Assembly: GCA_963768585.1 (NCBI GenBank) | Contig: CAVYIF010000021.1 | Span: forward strand, 220,331-284,330 | Origin: CAVUNY01 sp963768585 | GTDB lineage: Bacteria > Chloroflexota > Anaerolineae > Anaerolineales > Anaerolineaceae | Length of the DNA stretch: 64,000 nucleotides | Direction of reading: 5' to 3' | Shown: piece by piece, positions 44,344-52,800 of the stretch | Layout: every line of letters starts with the position of its first letter | Numbering within the stretch: the first letter of the stretch is position 1 | The notes under the pieces: model-generated | Seen by the model: the letters and a program-made list of their open reading frames with translations, nothing else | What the model was told of the DNA's origin: nothing | Database searches by the model: none | Position numbers and translations under genes: made by a program

Positions 44344-45893
44344 TGTAAATTTTCTCCTGAAAATATAAAACGTAAGATCATATCGTTTGTAATCCATTCC
44401 ACCGGAGCGAGGTCGTCGGTAAACACTGGACCTGGCGCCGGAGCCGGCTGTAAGTTGGCAGCCGCCGTTTTAGCCGTCTCCAACAACAAAGGGGGAACAT
44501 TTCCCCTGGCTGCCAGATAGCCGTAGTTTAGCAAAAGATTTTCATCGACTGTTGGCTGGACGGTGGCATAGATGATCGTATTAAATGTACCTGGAATATC
44601 CACGACATGCACCGATGGGAAGACGCTCAAGATGGTGCTCGCCAGCGCTTCAATCAACCGCCGGTCATTCGGCGCGCGTCCGACATTGATGACCATCACC
44701 CCGTCCTGGGTAAGGTGCTGCCTGACAATCTGAAAGAATTCTCGCGTTGTCAGGTGCCAGGGGATGTACGGTGGTCGATAGGCATCCACGCTGATGATCT
44801 GGTACTGCCTGGTGGAATGCTCCAATCCCCAGCGCCCATCCTGGACGATCACATTGAGATTGGGTTCATTCATATCGAAGAATCGCCTCCCAATATCCAC
44901 CACTTTTTGGTCGATTTCGAACCCGTCGATGGGGATAGGGCCATAAACCGAAGTCGCCTGGCGAGCGGTCGTGCCGGCAGCCAGGCCCACAATTGCCATG
45001 CTTTTCACATTTTCAGGTGGGTATGGATAGGAGTTGAAATAGGGGGCGACCAGAACCATTTCCCAGGGACCGTAATAATTCAATATGGTTGGGTGGTAAA
45101 CCGAGTGCATGCCCTGGCCCTCGTTCATGCGCAGTACCCGGTATTGATCGGATTCCAATACTTGAAGATAGTTATAGGATGATTCTGTTTCATAGATCAT
45201 CCCGGCGGTGTCTTTATCCGGTCCTGAAAGGCCGGCCCACCAGATCAATCCCAGCAGGAAAGGGGTCCATAGATACGCCAGTGTGATGCGGTGGCCGGCC
45301 GTTCGCCATAACCCAACCAGCGCGGCAATTAACAGGATCGCGCTCAGAACCAGGAATGTCCGGTAGGTACCTATGGTAGGAATTAAGAATAAGACCGGCA
45401 AGAACGTGCCAATGAATGATCCCAGGGTGGAAACAGCGTATATTCTCCCGGATATTTTTCCCACCGTATCGGTTTGATGGACGGCCAATCGAATAGCGAA
45501 CGGCGAGGCAGTCCCCAACAAGGTGACCGGGATGATCAACAAGAACAGCACGGCAGTAAAGGCGCCTGCCAGCATACCGATTTGCAGTTGGTCGAATGCA
45601 TCTGCAGCGGCGCGCAGAATTGGTTTTGAAATTAAGGGGATAAGGGCGATAGAAAGCGCGGCCCAGATAAGAATTTGAAAAAATGTCCGGTAGGAAGGAG
45701 ATCGATCGGCCCAATAGCCACCCAAAAAATATCCACCCGCCAGGTAGATCAAGATCATGCCGATGATACAGGCCCAAACCAGGTTGCTCATTCCGAAGGT
45801 GCGCTCTAACAGGCGTGAGGCAGCCATTTCAAGCGCCAGAGAAGTGAGGCCGGAGACAAAGACAGCTGTAAATAAATATTTTCGCATAGCCAT
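44340..45893 (-). CDS. Membrane-bound spermidine-synthase-like protein
   Basis: 517 residues. The N-terminal about 210 residues hold six or seven membrane helices (VSGLTSLALEMAASRLLE, ACIIGMILIYLAGGYFLGG, TLLGTASPFAIRLA). The C-terminal half is a spermidine-synthase-type methyltransferase fold: AIVGLAAGTTARQ near residue 300, GFEIDQKVVDIGRRFF, VIVQDGRWGLEHS, and IISVDAYRPPYIPWHLTTREFF. The polyamine-binding acidic residues are not all conserved (DAYRPP instead of DxxDP), so true spermidine synthesis is doubtful. Two in-frame ATGs (45893, 45887) are possible. It is coupled to the DUF1461 gene by an ATGA overlap. Confidence 0.87.
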   Translation of the reverse strand: MAMRKYLFTAVFVSGLTSLALEMAASRLLERTFGMSNLVWACIIGMILIYLAGGYFLGGYWADRSPSYRTFFQILIWAALSIALIPLISKPILRAAADAFDQLQIGMLAGAFTAVLFLLIIPVTLLGTASPFAIRLAVHQTDTVGKISGRIYAVSTLGSFIGTFLPVLFLIPTIGTYRTFLVLSAILLIAALVGLWRTAGHRITLAYLWTPFLLGLIWWAGLSGPDKDTAGMIYETESSYNYLQVLESDQYRVLRMNEGQGMHSVYHPTILNYYGPWEMVLVAPYFNSYPYPPENVKSMAIVGLAAGTTARQATSVYGPIPIDGFEIDQKVVDIGRRFFDMNEPNLNVIVQDGRWGLEHSTRQYQIISVDAYRPPYIPWHLTTREFFQIVRQHLTQDGVMVINVGRAPNDRRLIEALASTILSVFPSVHVVDIPGTFNTIIYATVQPTVDENLLLNYGYLAARGNVPPLLLETAKTAAANLQPAPAPGPVFTDDLAPVEWITNDMILRFIFSGENLQ

Positions 45894-45965
45894 AGTAACT
45901 TTTCGTCCTGAGAATTATAACTGCATTTTAGCTCATATGATGGTTCCGCATCCTTCAGAATGAAA

Positions 45966-45971
45966 TATAAT
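45966..45971 (+). promoter_or_regulatory. -10 box of the kinase-UbiD-aconitase X operon
   Basis: TATAAT at 45966-45971, 20 bases before the ATG of the first gene. The best upstream partner, TTCCGC at 45944-45949, is weak. Confidence 0.45.
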
Positions 45972-45990
45972 TTAATTCAGGAGGTGCACA

Positions 45991-47334
45991 ATGGCGAAGA
46001 TCGAATTTGTCATTAAACGTAGTGGCGCGGTCGTCCCTTTTAACCCGGAACGAATTACCAACGCCATCTACCGCGCTGCCGTTGCAGTGGGTGGGCGTGA
46101 TCGTTCCATCGCTGAAGGATTGACCCGCGAAGTAGTTGATTTGCTCGCGTCAAAATCAGCGGAAGGTCATATCCCCACTGTGGAGGAAATCCAGGATGTT
46201 GTTGAAAAAGTTCTGATCGAGAATGGGCATGCCCGTGTGGCAAAAGCGTATATTCTCTATCGTGAAGAGCGGGCCCAGACGCGCAGGTTGAGAGCCAGGA
46301 TCGCCGCAAAACCTTCAGAGAATATTCCCTGGGCAAAAATATGGCATATTTTGGATTGGGCCGCCAGCCACCAGTTTCATACCTGTACCGCCTACAACCG
46401 GCGCGTGCAGAATGGCGAGATTGGCAGAATTATCCAGGAATGCGAAGCAGCGTACAATGTGGATGTTGAAAATGCCGCTGAGATGATCAGTTCACGCATT
46501 GACCATTTGAAAATGGTGATTATCTCTGGGCCTTCTTCATCCGGTAAAACCACAACCACGAAAAAGATTGCCCAGCGTCTTCAGAGAATGGGTTACAACC
46601 TGGTGGCGTTGAATCTCGATAATTATTTTTTCGATCTAGCCCTCCATCCGAAAGATGAATTTGGTGATTACGACTTTGAAACCCCGCAGGCATTGGATAT
46701 TGCTCAGATTAATGAGCATCTTAACAGTTTGGTCCAGGGAAAAACGATCCAGATGCCCACTTATGATTTTAAAACTGGGAAGCGCACTAACCAGACCACC
46801 ACGCTCCAGTTAAAACCGGGCGAATTGATCCTCATCGACAGCCTGCATGGCTTATTTCCGCAAATGACCGAAGGCATTGATGTAGATCAAACTTTTAAGG
46901 TATACCTCGAACCGCTGTTGCAGATGAAAGATCCAGGAGGAAATTACTTCCGTTGGACAGATATCCGTTTAATCCGGCGCATGCTGCGAGATGCCGCCCA
47001 CCGGTCGTATTCTCCCCAAAAAACGTTGGAACACTGGCATTATGTGCGTGCCAGTGAAATGCGCAATATTATCCCGTTTTTTCAGACAGCGGATTATATT
47101 GTCAACAGCGCGATGCCGTATGAATTATCATTCTACCGGTATAAACTGGCGGACCAATTTGCACAATGGGTTGAACGTTATCGTGGGGATCCACTGCGGG
47201 AAGATGCATATCTGCGAGCAGAACGGACCCTGAAGATGCTCCAGCAGGTTGTTCCCCTGTCCGACGACTCGATCGTCCCAAAAGATTCGGTGATCCGTGA
47301 ATTTATCGGCGGTAGTATTTATGAAGCATATTAA
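45991..47334 (+). CDS. ATP-cone/uridine-kinase-like fusion protein
   Basis: 447 residues. Residues about 3-93 are an ATP-cone (FVIKRSGAVVPFNPERI, EEIQDVVEKVLIENGHARVA, YILYREERAQ), the ATP-sensing module of ribonucleotide reductases and NrdR. From about 174 comes a P-loop kinase of the uridine kinase/phosphoribulokinase class: Walker A ISGPSSSGKTTTTKK near 178-192, then NLDNYFFDLALHPKDEFGDYD and LILIDSLHGLFPQMTE. The middle region (FHTCTAYNRRVQNGEI) is a linker. ATG 45991 follows CAGGAGGTG. The gene is 12 bases before the UbiD gene. Substrate unknown: uridine/cytidine is the family default, but the neighbours suggest a look at mevalonate-type acids. Confidence 0.86.
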   Translation: MAKIEFVIKRSGAVVPFNPERITNAIYRAAVAVGGRDRSIAEGLTREVVDLLASKSAEGHIPTVEEIQDVVEKVLIENGHARVAKAYILYREERAQTRRLRARIAAKPSENIPWAKIWHILDWAASHQFHTCTAYNRRVQNGEIGRIIQECEAAYNVDVENAAEMISSRIDHLKMVIISGPSSSGKTTTTKKIAQRLQRMGYNLVALNLDNYFFDLALHPKDEFGDYDFETPQALDIAQINEHLNSLVQGKTIQMPTYDFKTGKRTNQTTTLQLKPGELILIDSLHGLFPQMTEGIDVDQTFKVYLEPLLQMKDPGGNYFRWTDIRLIRRMLRDAAHRSYSPQKTLEHWHYVRASEMRNIIPFFQTADYIVNSAMPYELSFYRYKLADQFAQWVERYRGDPLREDAYLRAERTLKMLQQVVPLSDDSIVPKDSVIREFIGGSIYEAY

Positions 47335-47346
47335 GGTGCGAACGCT

Positions 47347-48651
47347 ATGACTTTACGCGCTTACCTGGAACGCCTTGAAAATGAGGGCCGGCTGCGCCAC
47401 GTGCGCGAACCTGTCTCAAAAACATATGAGGTCGCCGGCATTCTTAAAAAATTAGAACCGACCCCGGTGATTTTTGACAGCGTTAAAGAATCCCAATTTC
47501 GTGTGGTTGGGAATTTATTCTGTGGCAAGGCGGCCTTTGCCGATTACTTCCGCATCTCTACCTCAGAAATAATTCCCATGTTGTCCAACGCCATCCAAAA
47601 CCATTATCCGCCAGCGGTAGTTCGCAGCGCCCCCTGCCAGGAGGTGGTGGAAGACGATCCTGATTTGAACCTGCTCCCGATCTTAAAACACTGCGCCCAG
47701 GATGGTGGAAATTACATCAGTTCGGGTGTATTCATTACGCGTCATCCTGATTGGGGGCAAAATGCGGATTTTCACCGCTCGATGCAGATCTCCAGGTGTG
47801 AAATGGCAGTTCGTGTCGTGGCTTCCCGTCATTTTGATACCTTTCTCAAGGACCGCCCCGATTTGGACGTGGCAATTTGTATCGGGCTGCCTCCCCATGT
47901 GCTGGCGGCTGCCGCGACTTCAGTTGAAATCGGGATCGATGAGATGGAAATTGCCAACGCGCTGGAACCGATCCAGGTGGTTAAAGCTGCCACGCTGGAT
48001 TTGATGGTGCCGGCAGACAGCGAATTCGTACTGGAAGGGACCATACATCTTGATCGTTTGCACGCCGAGGGGCCTTTTGTCGATCTTACCGAAACCTACG
48101 ATGTGGTTCGCCAGCAGCCGGTTTTTGAATTAAAAGCCCTTACCCACCGTAAAGATGCGATTTGGCAGGCTCTCCTGCCTGGGGCGCTGGAGCATAAGCT
48201 GCTGATGGGCATGCCGCGCGAACCAACGATTTACAAGAAAGTAAACAGCGTGGTCAGCTGTCTGGATGTCAATGTTAACCCTGGCGGTTGTTCCTGGCTG
48301 CACGCGGTGATAAAAATTGATAAAAAGCATGCGGATGACGGCCGTAAGGCGATCCTTTCCGCGTTTGAAGGTCACCGCTCATGCAAGCATGTCTATGTGG
48401 TGGATCGTGATATTGATATTTACAATCCCTTGGAAGTTGAGTGGGCCATGGCCACTCGTTTCCAGGGAGATCAGGATGTAATCATCATGCCGCGCGAGCC
48501 CGGTTCCAGCCTGGACCCCAGCGCCGAGGCTGGCACTCACCTGACGACCAGGGTTGGGTTTGATTTGACCAAACCGCTCGCGACCGAAGGAAAATCGTTT
48601 GATAAAGCCGCCTTCCCCGAGGTCGATCTGAGCCGCTTTCTGGAGGAGTGA
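47347..48651 (+). CDS. UbiD-family decarboxylase (candidate anhydromevalonate phosphate decarboxylase)
   Basis: 434 residues of the prenyl-FMN-dependent UbiD fold, which decarboxylates alpha,beta-unsaturated acids. Seen: the N-terminal LRAYLERLENEGRLRHV, the RCEMAVRVV strand, EFVLEGTIHLDRLHAEGPF with the conserved Glu near residue 222, and the C-terminal HVYVVDRDIDIYNPLEVEWA with QDVIIMPREPGSSLDPSA. In archaea a UbiD member (AMPD) removes CO2 from trans-anhydromevalonate 5-phosphate, and its gene keeps company with a split aconitase X; here that pair sits directly downstream (5 and -4 bases). So AMPD is the best guess. UbiX, needed for the cofactor, is not in the window. Confidence 0.9.
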   Translation: MTLRAYLERLENEGRLRHVREPVSKTYEVAGILKKLEPTPVIFDSVKESQFRVVGNLFCGKAAFADYFRISTSEIIPMLSNAIQNHYPPAVVRSAPCQEVVEDDPDLNLLPILKHCAQDGGNYISSGVFITRHPDWGQNADFHRSMQISRCEMAVRVVASRHFDTFLKDRPDLDVAICIGLPPHVLAAAATSVEIGIDEMEIANALEPIQVVKAATLDLMVPADSEFVLEGTIHLDRLHAEGPFVDLTETYDVVRQQPVFELKALTHRKDAIWQALLPGALEHKLLMGMPREPTIYKKVNSVVSCLDVNVNPGGCSWLHAVIKIDKKHADDGRKAILSAFEGHRSCKHVYVVDRDIDIYNPLEVEWAMATRFQGDQDVIIMPREPGSSLDPSAEAGTHLTTRVGFDLTKPLATEGKSFDKAAFPEVDLSRFLEE

Positions 48652-48655
48652 TCTT

Positions 48656-49858
48656 ATGTTTCTTACGGATGAACAGCGTAAGATGCTTGCCGGGGAGTTC
48701 GGGAGATCGGTTAAAAAATCGATGGAGATTCTAACTGCCCTGGGAAAAATTTACGAGGCAGAGCGGTTGGTTCCGGTTTCTTCCGTGCAAATTGCCGGGG
48801 TGAGCTACGACAATCTGGGCGAAGCCGGCTTGAACTGGCTGGCAGAAATGGCCGCTGGTGGCGGTAAGGCGCGCGTAAATGCCACCCTTAATCCGGCTGG
48901 AATGGACATTGATAACTGGCAGGCCATGCAAATTCCTGCAGATTTTGCTGCACAGCAGCAGCGCGTGATCGCATCCTATGGGCAGATGGGAATCGTTACA
49001 ACCTGTACCTGCACCCCCTATTTGGTAGGCAATGTTCCTCACTTTGGCGAGCATATTGCCTGGGCGGAAAGCAGCGCGGTGTGCTTTGCCAATGCTGTGC
49101 TTGGGGCGCGCACCAACCGGGAGGGTGGCCCCAGCGCATTGGCATCTGCACTGACTGGTTTTACGCCTGAGTATGGGCTGCACTTGAGTGAGAACCGCCA
49201 ACCGGGGATTGTGTTTGACCTGACAACGCTGCGGCTGGAAGGCACGTCCTCTTTTGGCGCGCTGGGAAAATTGATTGGAGAGCAAATTGAAAAAATCCCC
49301 GGCAAACCGATCCCATACCTGAAAGGGATCGATCGTGCATCCCTGGAAGAACTAAAATCTTTTTGCGCGAGCCTCGCCACGTTTGGGGGCCTGGGGATGT
49401 TTCATATCGAAGGCATTACTCCGGAAGCCGGGTTGGTGAAGCTGCCAGATTCTCGTCTTGAAGTTGACCGGCAGTCCCTGGAGTTGGCCCGGGAATCGAT
49501 GGTGGATGAAACGGTCGAAGAAGTCGATTTTGTGAGCCTGGGCTGCCCGCATTTATCCCTGCCGGAGTTGGCGCACCTGGCAAATTTGCTAAAAGGGAAA
49601 AAGGTCAAGAAGACATTTTGGATCACCACCGCCAGGCCGATAAAGCAAATGGCGGATCGCATGGGCTACACTCAGACGATTGAGGAAAGCGGCGCAGTCA
49701 TTGCGGCGGATACCTGCTGCGTGGTGGCGCCGATTCGCAGCAGATTCCGGGTCATGGCAACGGATAGTGCCAAGGCCTGTTATTATGCCTATGCCAAGAA
49801 TAAATTTAAAACGCGTTTAATGGCATTCGACCAGGTGGTAGCCGAGGCGCTGCGATGA
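48656..49858 (+). CDS. Aconitase X catalytic (large) subunit, candidate phosphomevalonate dehydratase large subunit
   Basis: 400 residues of the DUF521/AcnX_large family, an Fe-S dehydratase. Family blocks are TCTCTPYLVG (Cys117, Cys119), FGEHIAWAESSAVCFANAVLG and RTNREGGPSALASALTG, then SLGCPHLS (Cys297) and ADTCCVVAP (Cys354/355). These cysteines are candidates for the cluster ligands. The swivel domain is a separate gene, as in archaeal phosphomevalonate dehydratase; bacterial cis-3-hydroxyproline dehydratases of this family are often fused. The ATG is at 48656, 4 bases after UbiD, and the stop overlaps the small-subunit start by 4 bases. Substrate is inference from the UbiD neighbour. Confidence 0.9.
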   Translation: MFLTDEQRKMLAGEFGRSVKKSMEILTALGKIYEAERLVPVSSVQIAGVSYDNLGEAGLNWLAEMAAGGGKARVNATLNPAGMDIDNWQAMQIPADFAAQQQRVIASYGQMGIVTTCTCTPYLVGNVPHFGEHIAWAESSAVCFANAVLGARTNREGGPSALASALTGFTPEYGLHLSENRQPGIVFDLTTLRLEGTSSFGALGKLIGEQIEKIPGKPIPYLKGIDRASLEELKSFCASLATFGGLGMFHIEGITPEAGLVKLPDSRLEVDRQSLELARESMVDETVEEVDFVSLGCPHLSLPELAHLANLLKGKKVKKTFWITTARPIKQMADRMGYTQTIEESGAVIAADTCCVVAPIRSRFRVMATDSAKACYYAYAKNKFKTRLMAFDQVVAEALR

Positions 49859-50244
49859 ATATACAGGGCCGGGTTATTTTTGAGGGTTGTGCTGAAGGGA
49901 CTGCCTTGACTACCTCCATGGGTATCTCATTTTTTGGTGGGGTGGATCCAGACAGCGGTATCATCGTTGAAAAAGGGCATGAATTGGAGGGGCAGTCGAT
50001 TGCCGGGCGGATTCTGGTTTTTCCAACTGGTAAAGGCTCAACGGTCGGTTCGTATACTATTTACCGGCTGAAACAAAACGGCAAGGCCCCGGCGGCCATT
50101 ATCAACCGTGAATGTGAAACGATTACTGCGGTGGGATGCATCATCGCCGAAATTCCTTGTCTGGACCAGGTTGCGATCGAAAATATCCACAGCGGTATGC
50201 GCGTGGCGGTAGATGGAAATCAGATTGTCGAAATTTGCGAATGA
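49855..50244 (+). CDS. Aconitase X swivel (small) subunit, candidate phosphomevalonate dehydratase small subunit
   Basis: 129 residues of the DUF126/AcnX swivel family. The opening GRVIFEGCAEGTALTTSMGI, FFGGVDPDSGIIVEKGHELEGQSI and VFPTGKGSTVGSYTIYRL (with Ser62, the likely active-site serine) are complete. It pairs with the large subunit to close the active site. The ATG overlaps the large-subunit stop (ATGA), which fits tight co-translation of a two-chain enzyme. The MFS gene begins 16 bases later. Confidence 0.9.
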   Translation: MNIQGRVIFEGCAEGTALTTSMGISFFGGVDPDSGIIVEKGHELEGQSIAGRILVFPTGKGSTVGSYTIYRLKQNGKAPAAIINRECETITAVGCIIAEIPCLDQVAIENIHSGMRVAVDGNQIVEICE

Positions 50245-50260
50245 GGTTGGTAAATAATTC

Positions 50261-51562
50261 ATGACTGAAGCAGTTGTTTCCAATTCAGAAGCACAAAAAG
50301 AAATAGAAAAGAATTTTCGGCACAATTTTATCGTCAATGCAATGGATGGCGCCAGTTTCTGGTTTGGGTTTAGTTTTATCACTCCCACCATCATCCTGCC
50401 CTTGTATATCAGCCATTTTACGAACAACCCGTTGATCATTGGTCTGATTCCATTTATTAATACTGGTGGCTACCTGCTCCCCCAGCTTTTTACCTCGAAT
50501 TTTGTCGAACGCGCCGCCATAAAAAAGTTTTTTCCGGTAAATCTTGGTTTTTTTCTCGAACGTATCCCTATTTTTCTTATGGCGCCCACCGCCTTTTTAC
50601 TTGCAGGCAGCCGGCCAACCCTGGCATTGATCGTATTCTTATTGTTGTATACCTGGCACTGCGCCGGTGCGGGACTGACCATCGTCGGCTGGCAGGATAT
50701 GATTGCCAAGATTATTCCGGTTGATAGGCGCGGGCGTTTTTTTGGCATCACGAATTTTATTGGCAATTCCTCCGGGATTCTTGGCGCTCTGGCGGTAACC
50801 TTTGTATTGGATCGATTTGCTTTCCCCCAAGGTTACGTTCTATCATTTGTCGCAGCAGCCGTCCTTATTCTTATTTCGTGGATCTCTCTCAGTCTGACGC
50901 GTGAACCGGCCATAAAAAGCACTAAACCAGCCGTCTCTCAAATGACTTATCTGCGCTCCCTCCCGAAAGTGATGCGCGCCGATCGGAACTTTCTCAAGTA
51001 CCTCGTGGCCCAAATCTTCTTTTCGCTCAGCGGTATGGCTACAGGTTTTTTAATCGTTTACACCTCGAAAAATTGGAACTTACCGGATGCGCAGGCTGGT
51101 GGATTTGTCATCGCCATGCAGGTAGGGCAGTCTATTTCCAACCTTTTCTTTGGTTTTCTGGCCGATCGCAAAGGTCATAAATTAAGCCTCGAGATCGCCT
51201 TGATTTTGAACGTCCTTTCCCTGGCATTCGCGATCCTGGCGCCCAGCCCGGCCTGGTTTTACCCGGTGTTCTTTTTACGCGGTGCTGTTTTTGCGGGTAC
51301 CTTTATCTCTGGCGTCTCGATCGTAATGGAATTTACCGGGCATGAAAACCGGGCAACCTACATCGGCCTGGCCAACACTGTTCCGGGCGTGGCTGGTTCG
51401 GTGGCCCCGTTATTTGGCGGTTGGCTGGCCGGTGCGGTCAGCTACCAATGGATGTTTATTCTGAGTGCTGGCATCGGGATCATTAGCTGGGGATTACTGC
51501 GTTTTTCGGTAAAAGAGCCTCGTGCCAGTTTACAACCAATGCCTGCGTCGCGTTCCTCCTAG
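50261..51562 (+). CDS. MFS transporter
   Basis: 433 residues, about 12 membrane helices, major facilitator superfamily. The MFS motif A-like stretches are DMIAKIIPVDRRGRFFGITN (loop 4-5 area) and FFGFLADRKGHKLSLEIA (loop 8-9). The soluble N-terminus is short and charged. ATG 50261 follows TGAGGTTGG, 16 bases after the aconitase X small subunit, so it may share that transcript. Cargo unknown. If it is functionally tied to the operon, it could argue for uptake or export of a hydroxy-acid rather than for isoprenoid synthesis. A strong terminator follows. Confidence 0.9.
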   Translation: MTEAVVSNSEAQKEIEKNFRHNFIVNAMDGASFWFGFSFITPTIILPLYISHFTNNPLIIGLIPFINTGGYLLPQLFTSNFVERAAIKKFFPVNLGFFLERIPIFLMAPTAFLLAGSRPTLALIVFLLLYTWHCAGAGLTIVGWQDMIAKIIPVDRRGRFFGITNFIGNSSGILGALAVTFVLDRFAFPQGYVLSFVAAAVLILISWISLSLTREPAIKSTKPAVSQMTYLRSLPKVMRADRNFLKYLVAQIFFSLSGMATGFLIVYTSKNWNLPDAQAGGFVIAMQVGQSISNLFFGFLADRKGHKLSLEIALILNVLSLAFAILAPSPAWFYPVFFLRGAVFAGTFISGVSIVMEFTGHENRATYIGLANTVPGVAGSVAPLFGGWLAGAVSYQWMFILSAGIGIISWGLLRFSVKEPRASLQPMPASRSS

Positions 51563-51604
51563 CCGCCAGACAGAACCGTTCTACCCTCATAGCAGATGAA
51601 CAAG

Positions 51605-51646
51605 AAAGGTGCTTTTCCGGCAAATTCTGGAAAAGCACCTTTTTTA
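51605..51646 (+). terminator. Rho-independent terminator after the MFS gene
   Basis: AAAGGTGCTTTTCC (51605-51618) pairs with GGAAAAGCACCTTT (51629-51642), followed by a T-run. It closes the operon that starts at 45991. Confidence 0.88.
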
Positions 51647-51745
51647 TAACACTTATCCACGCCAAGCGCGCTGTGGGTTAACTCCGCAGTTTACTCCCTT
51701 TAAGAGAAATTTGGACCAGGGATGATTCGATAGAAATCAATTATT

Positions 51746-52462
51746 TCAGGCCGAGGTCTGAACTTTGACCGGCTCCTCTGACTTGCGGCGTGAGACTGCG
51801 AATTGAAAACCGACCAGCATCAGAATTGCGCCGGCCAATTCACTGATATACAAGATGTCGACCAGACCAGCCTTGACAAACGATCCCGCCATTGCGGGAG
51901 AAAGCGCGCCGGCAGCGATGAACAGGTTGCCGATCACTCGATTGAGCAGCACCTGTTTGCGCCAGAACAGATAGGCTGAATACAGTGCGCCGCCTACCAT
52001 AAGGATTGTGCCGTAGATATTCAGAATGATGGTCAGGGCTGTAATAATCCCACTGCGAGTTAATATTTCCTTGTATTGGCCCGATATCGGCTGAGATGGA
52101 ATATAAGAGCCAGCAGCCGCTGTGATGGGGCTGGCGGTGATTAGAATGATGCTGGCCAGGCTGAGAACCGCCAGGCCAATCGCAAACCCATTCACCAGCT
52201 TCTTTCGGCGAATGAGCAGGTAAAATGTGCCCTGGCCAAGCCAGGCCGCGGTCAGCATGGCTCCGGAGATGTACCAGATCTTCAACATCAATCCGCTGAA
52301 TGTCAGCGATAAAATTACTTCAGAAAGGGTGCCTAACCCATATAAAAATAGGCCAATCGCCCACATGGCAAGATGTGTGCCGCCCTTAACCTGGTAACGG
52401 CGAAAGACAACGCCTGCAAAAACAAAGGATACCAATGTCGAGATCACCGGTAGGATATTCAT
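51746..52462 (-). CDS. Seven-helix membrane protein, unknown
   Basis: 238 residues with about seven hydrophobic segments (near 5-22, 31-50, 56-78, 90-110, 137-160, 178-195 and 205-222), then a short charged tail. No known motif was found. The layout recalls the 7TM heads of bacterial sensors such as the one at 10656, but there is no output domain. ATG 52460-52462 follows AAGGAGAAATT, a good site. The tiny membrane protein gene at 52482 lies 19 bases upstream on the same strand, so the two are probably an operon under the palindrome at 52612. Confidence 0.78.
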   Translation of the reverse strand: MNILPVISTLVSFVFAGVVFRRYQVKGGTHLAMWAIGLFLYGLGTLSEVILSLTFSGLMLKIWYISGAMLTAAWLGQGTFYLLIRRKKLVNGFAIGLAVLSLASIILITASPITAAAGSYIPSQPISGQYKEILTRSGIITALTIILNIYGTILMVGGALYSAYLFWRKQVLLNRVIGNLFIAAGALSPAMAGSFVKAGLVDILYISELAGAILMLVGFQFAVSRRKSEEPVKVQTSA

Positions 52463-52481
52463 AATTTCTCCTTAATTTGGA

Positions 52482-52613
52482 TTAACCAGCGGGTATTACA
52501 AATGCGATGACCAGGGTAGCGATTAAACCGAGAATGAGAATGGCAATAATAATGGGAATTAGCCAGCGTGTTATTGCGCTCTGTTGAAAACGGGTGGATG
52601 GTTTTCGCTCCAT
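52482..52613 (-). CDS. 43-residue single-pass membrane microprotein
   Basis: A small open frame (ATG 52613 to TAA 52482). It has a polar, basic N-terminus of 16 residues with the pattern RKPSTRFQQ, then one hydrophobic helix of about 24 residues (from WLIPIIIAILILG to IAFVIPAG). There is no clear ribosome site; the start codon lies inside a perfect inverted repeat. It is too small to be found by length-limited gene callers. The clean membrane helix and the position directly ahead of a membrane protein gene support it. Function unknown. Confidence 0.6.
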   Translation of the reverse strand: MERKPSTRFQQSAITRWLIPIIIAILILGLIATLVIAFVIPAG

Positions 52614-52638
52614 GGTTTGTAAATATACTACAAACCAT
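52612..52638. promoter_or_regulatory. Perfect palindrome over the microprotein start codon, candidate operator
   Basis: ATGGTTTGTA (52612-52621), 7-base spacer, TACAAACCAT (52629-52638). The 10-base arms are exact. It overlaps the ATG of the microprotein gene and looks like a repressor site (GntR- or PadR-like symmetry) or a hairpin hiding the start. Confidence 0.55.
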
Positions 52639-52800
52639 CTAATTGCACATGAAAATTAGTTTAGATTTTGGGTGGAATTGCCTAATCAAACGCTCATTAT
52701 CAAGGTTTTTCTTATATCTGGTGCAAGAATGCTCCAACACTGACCAATTGTTGCATTTATAAACTGACTGGCAGGCGAAATAAAGGAAAAACTATGGGCT

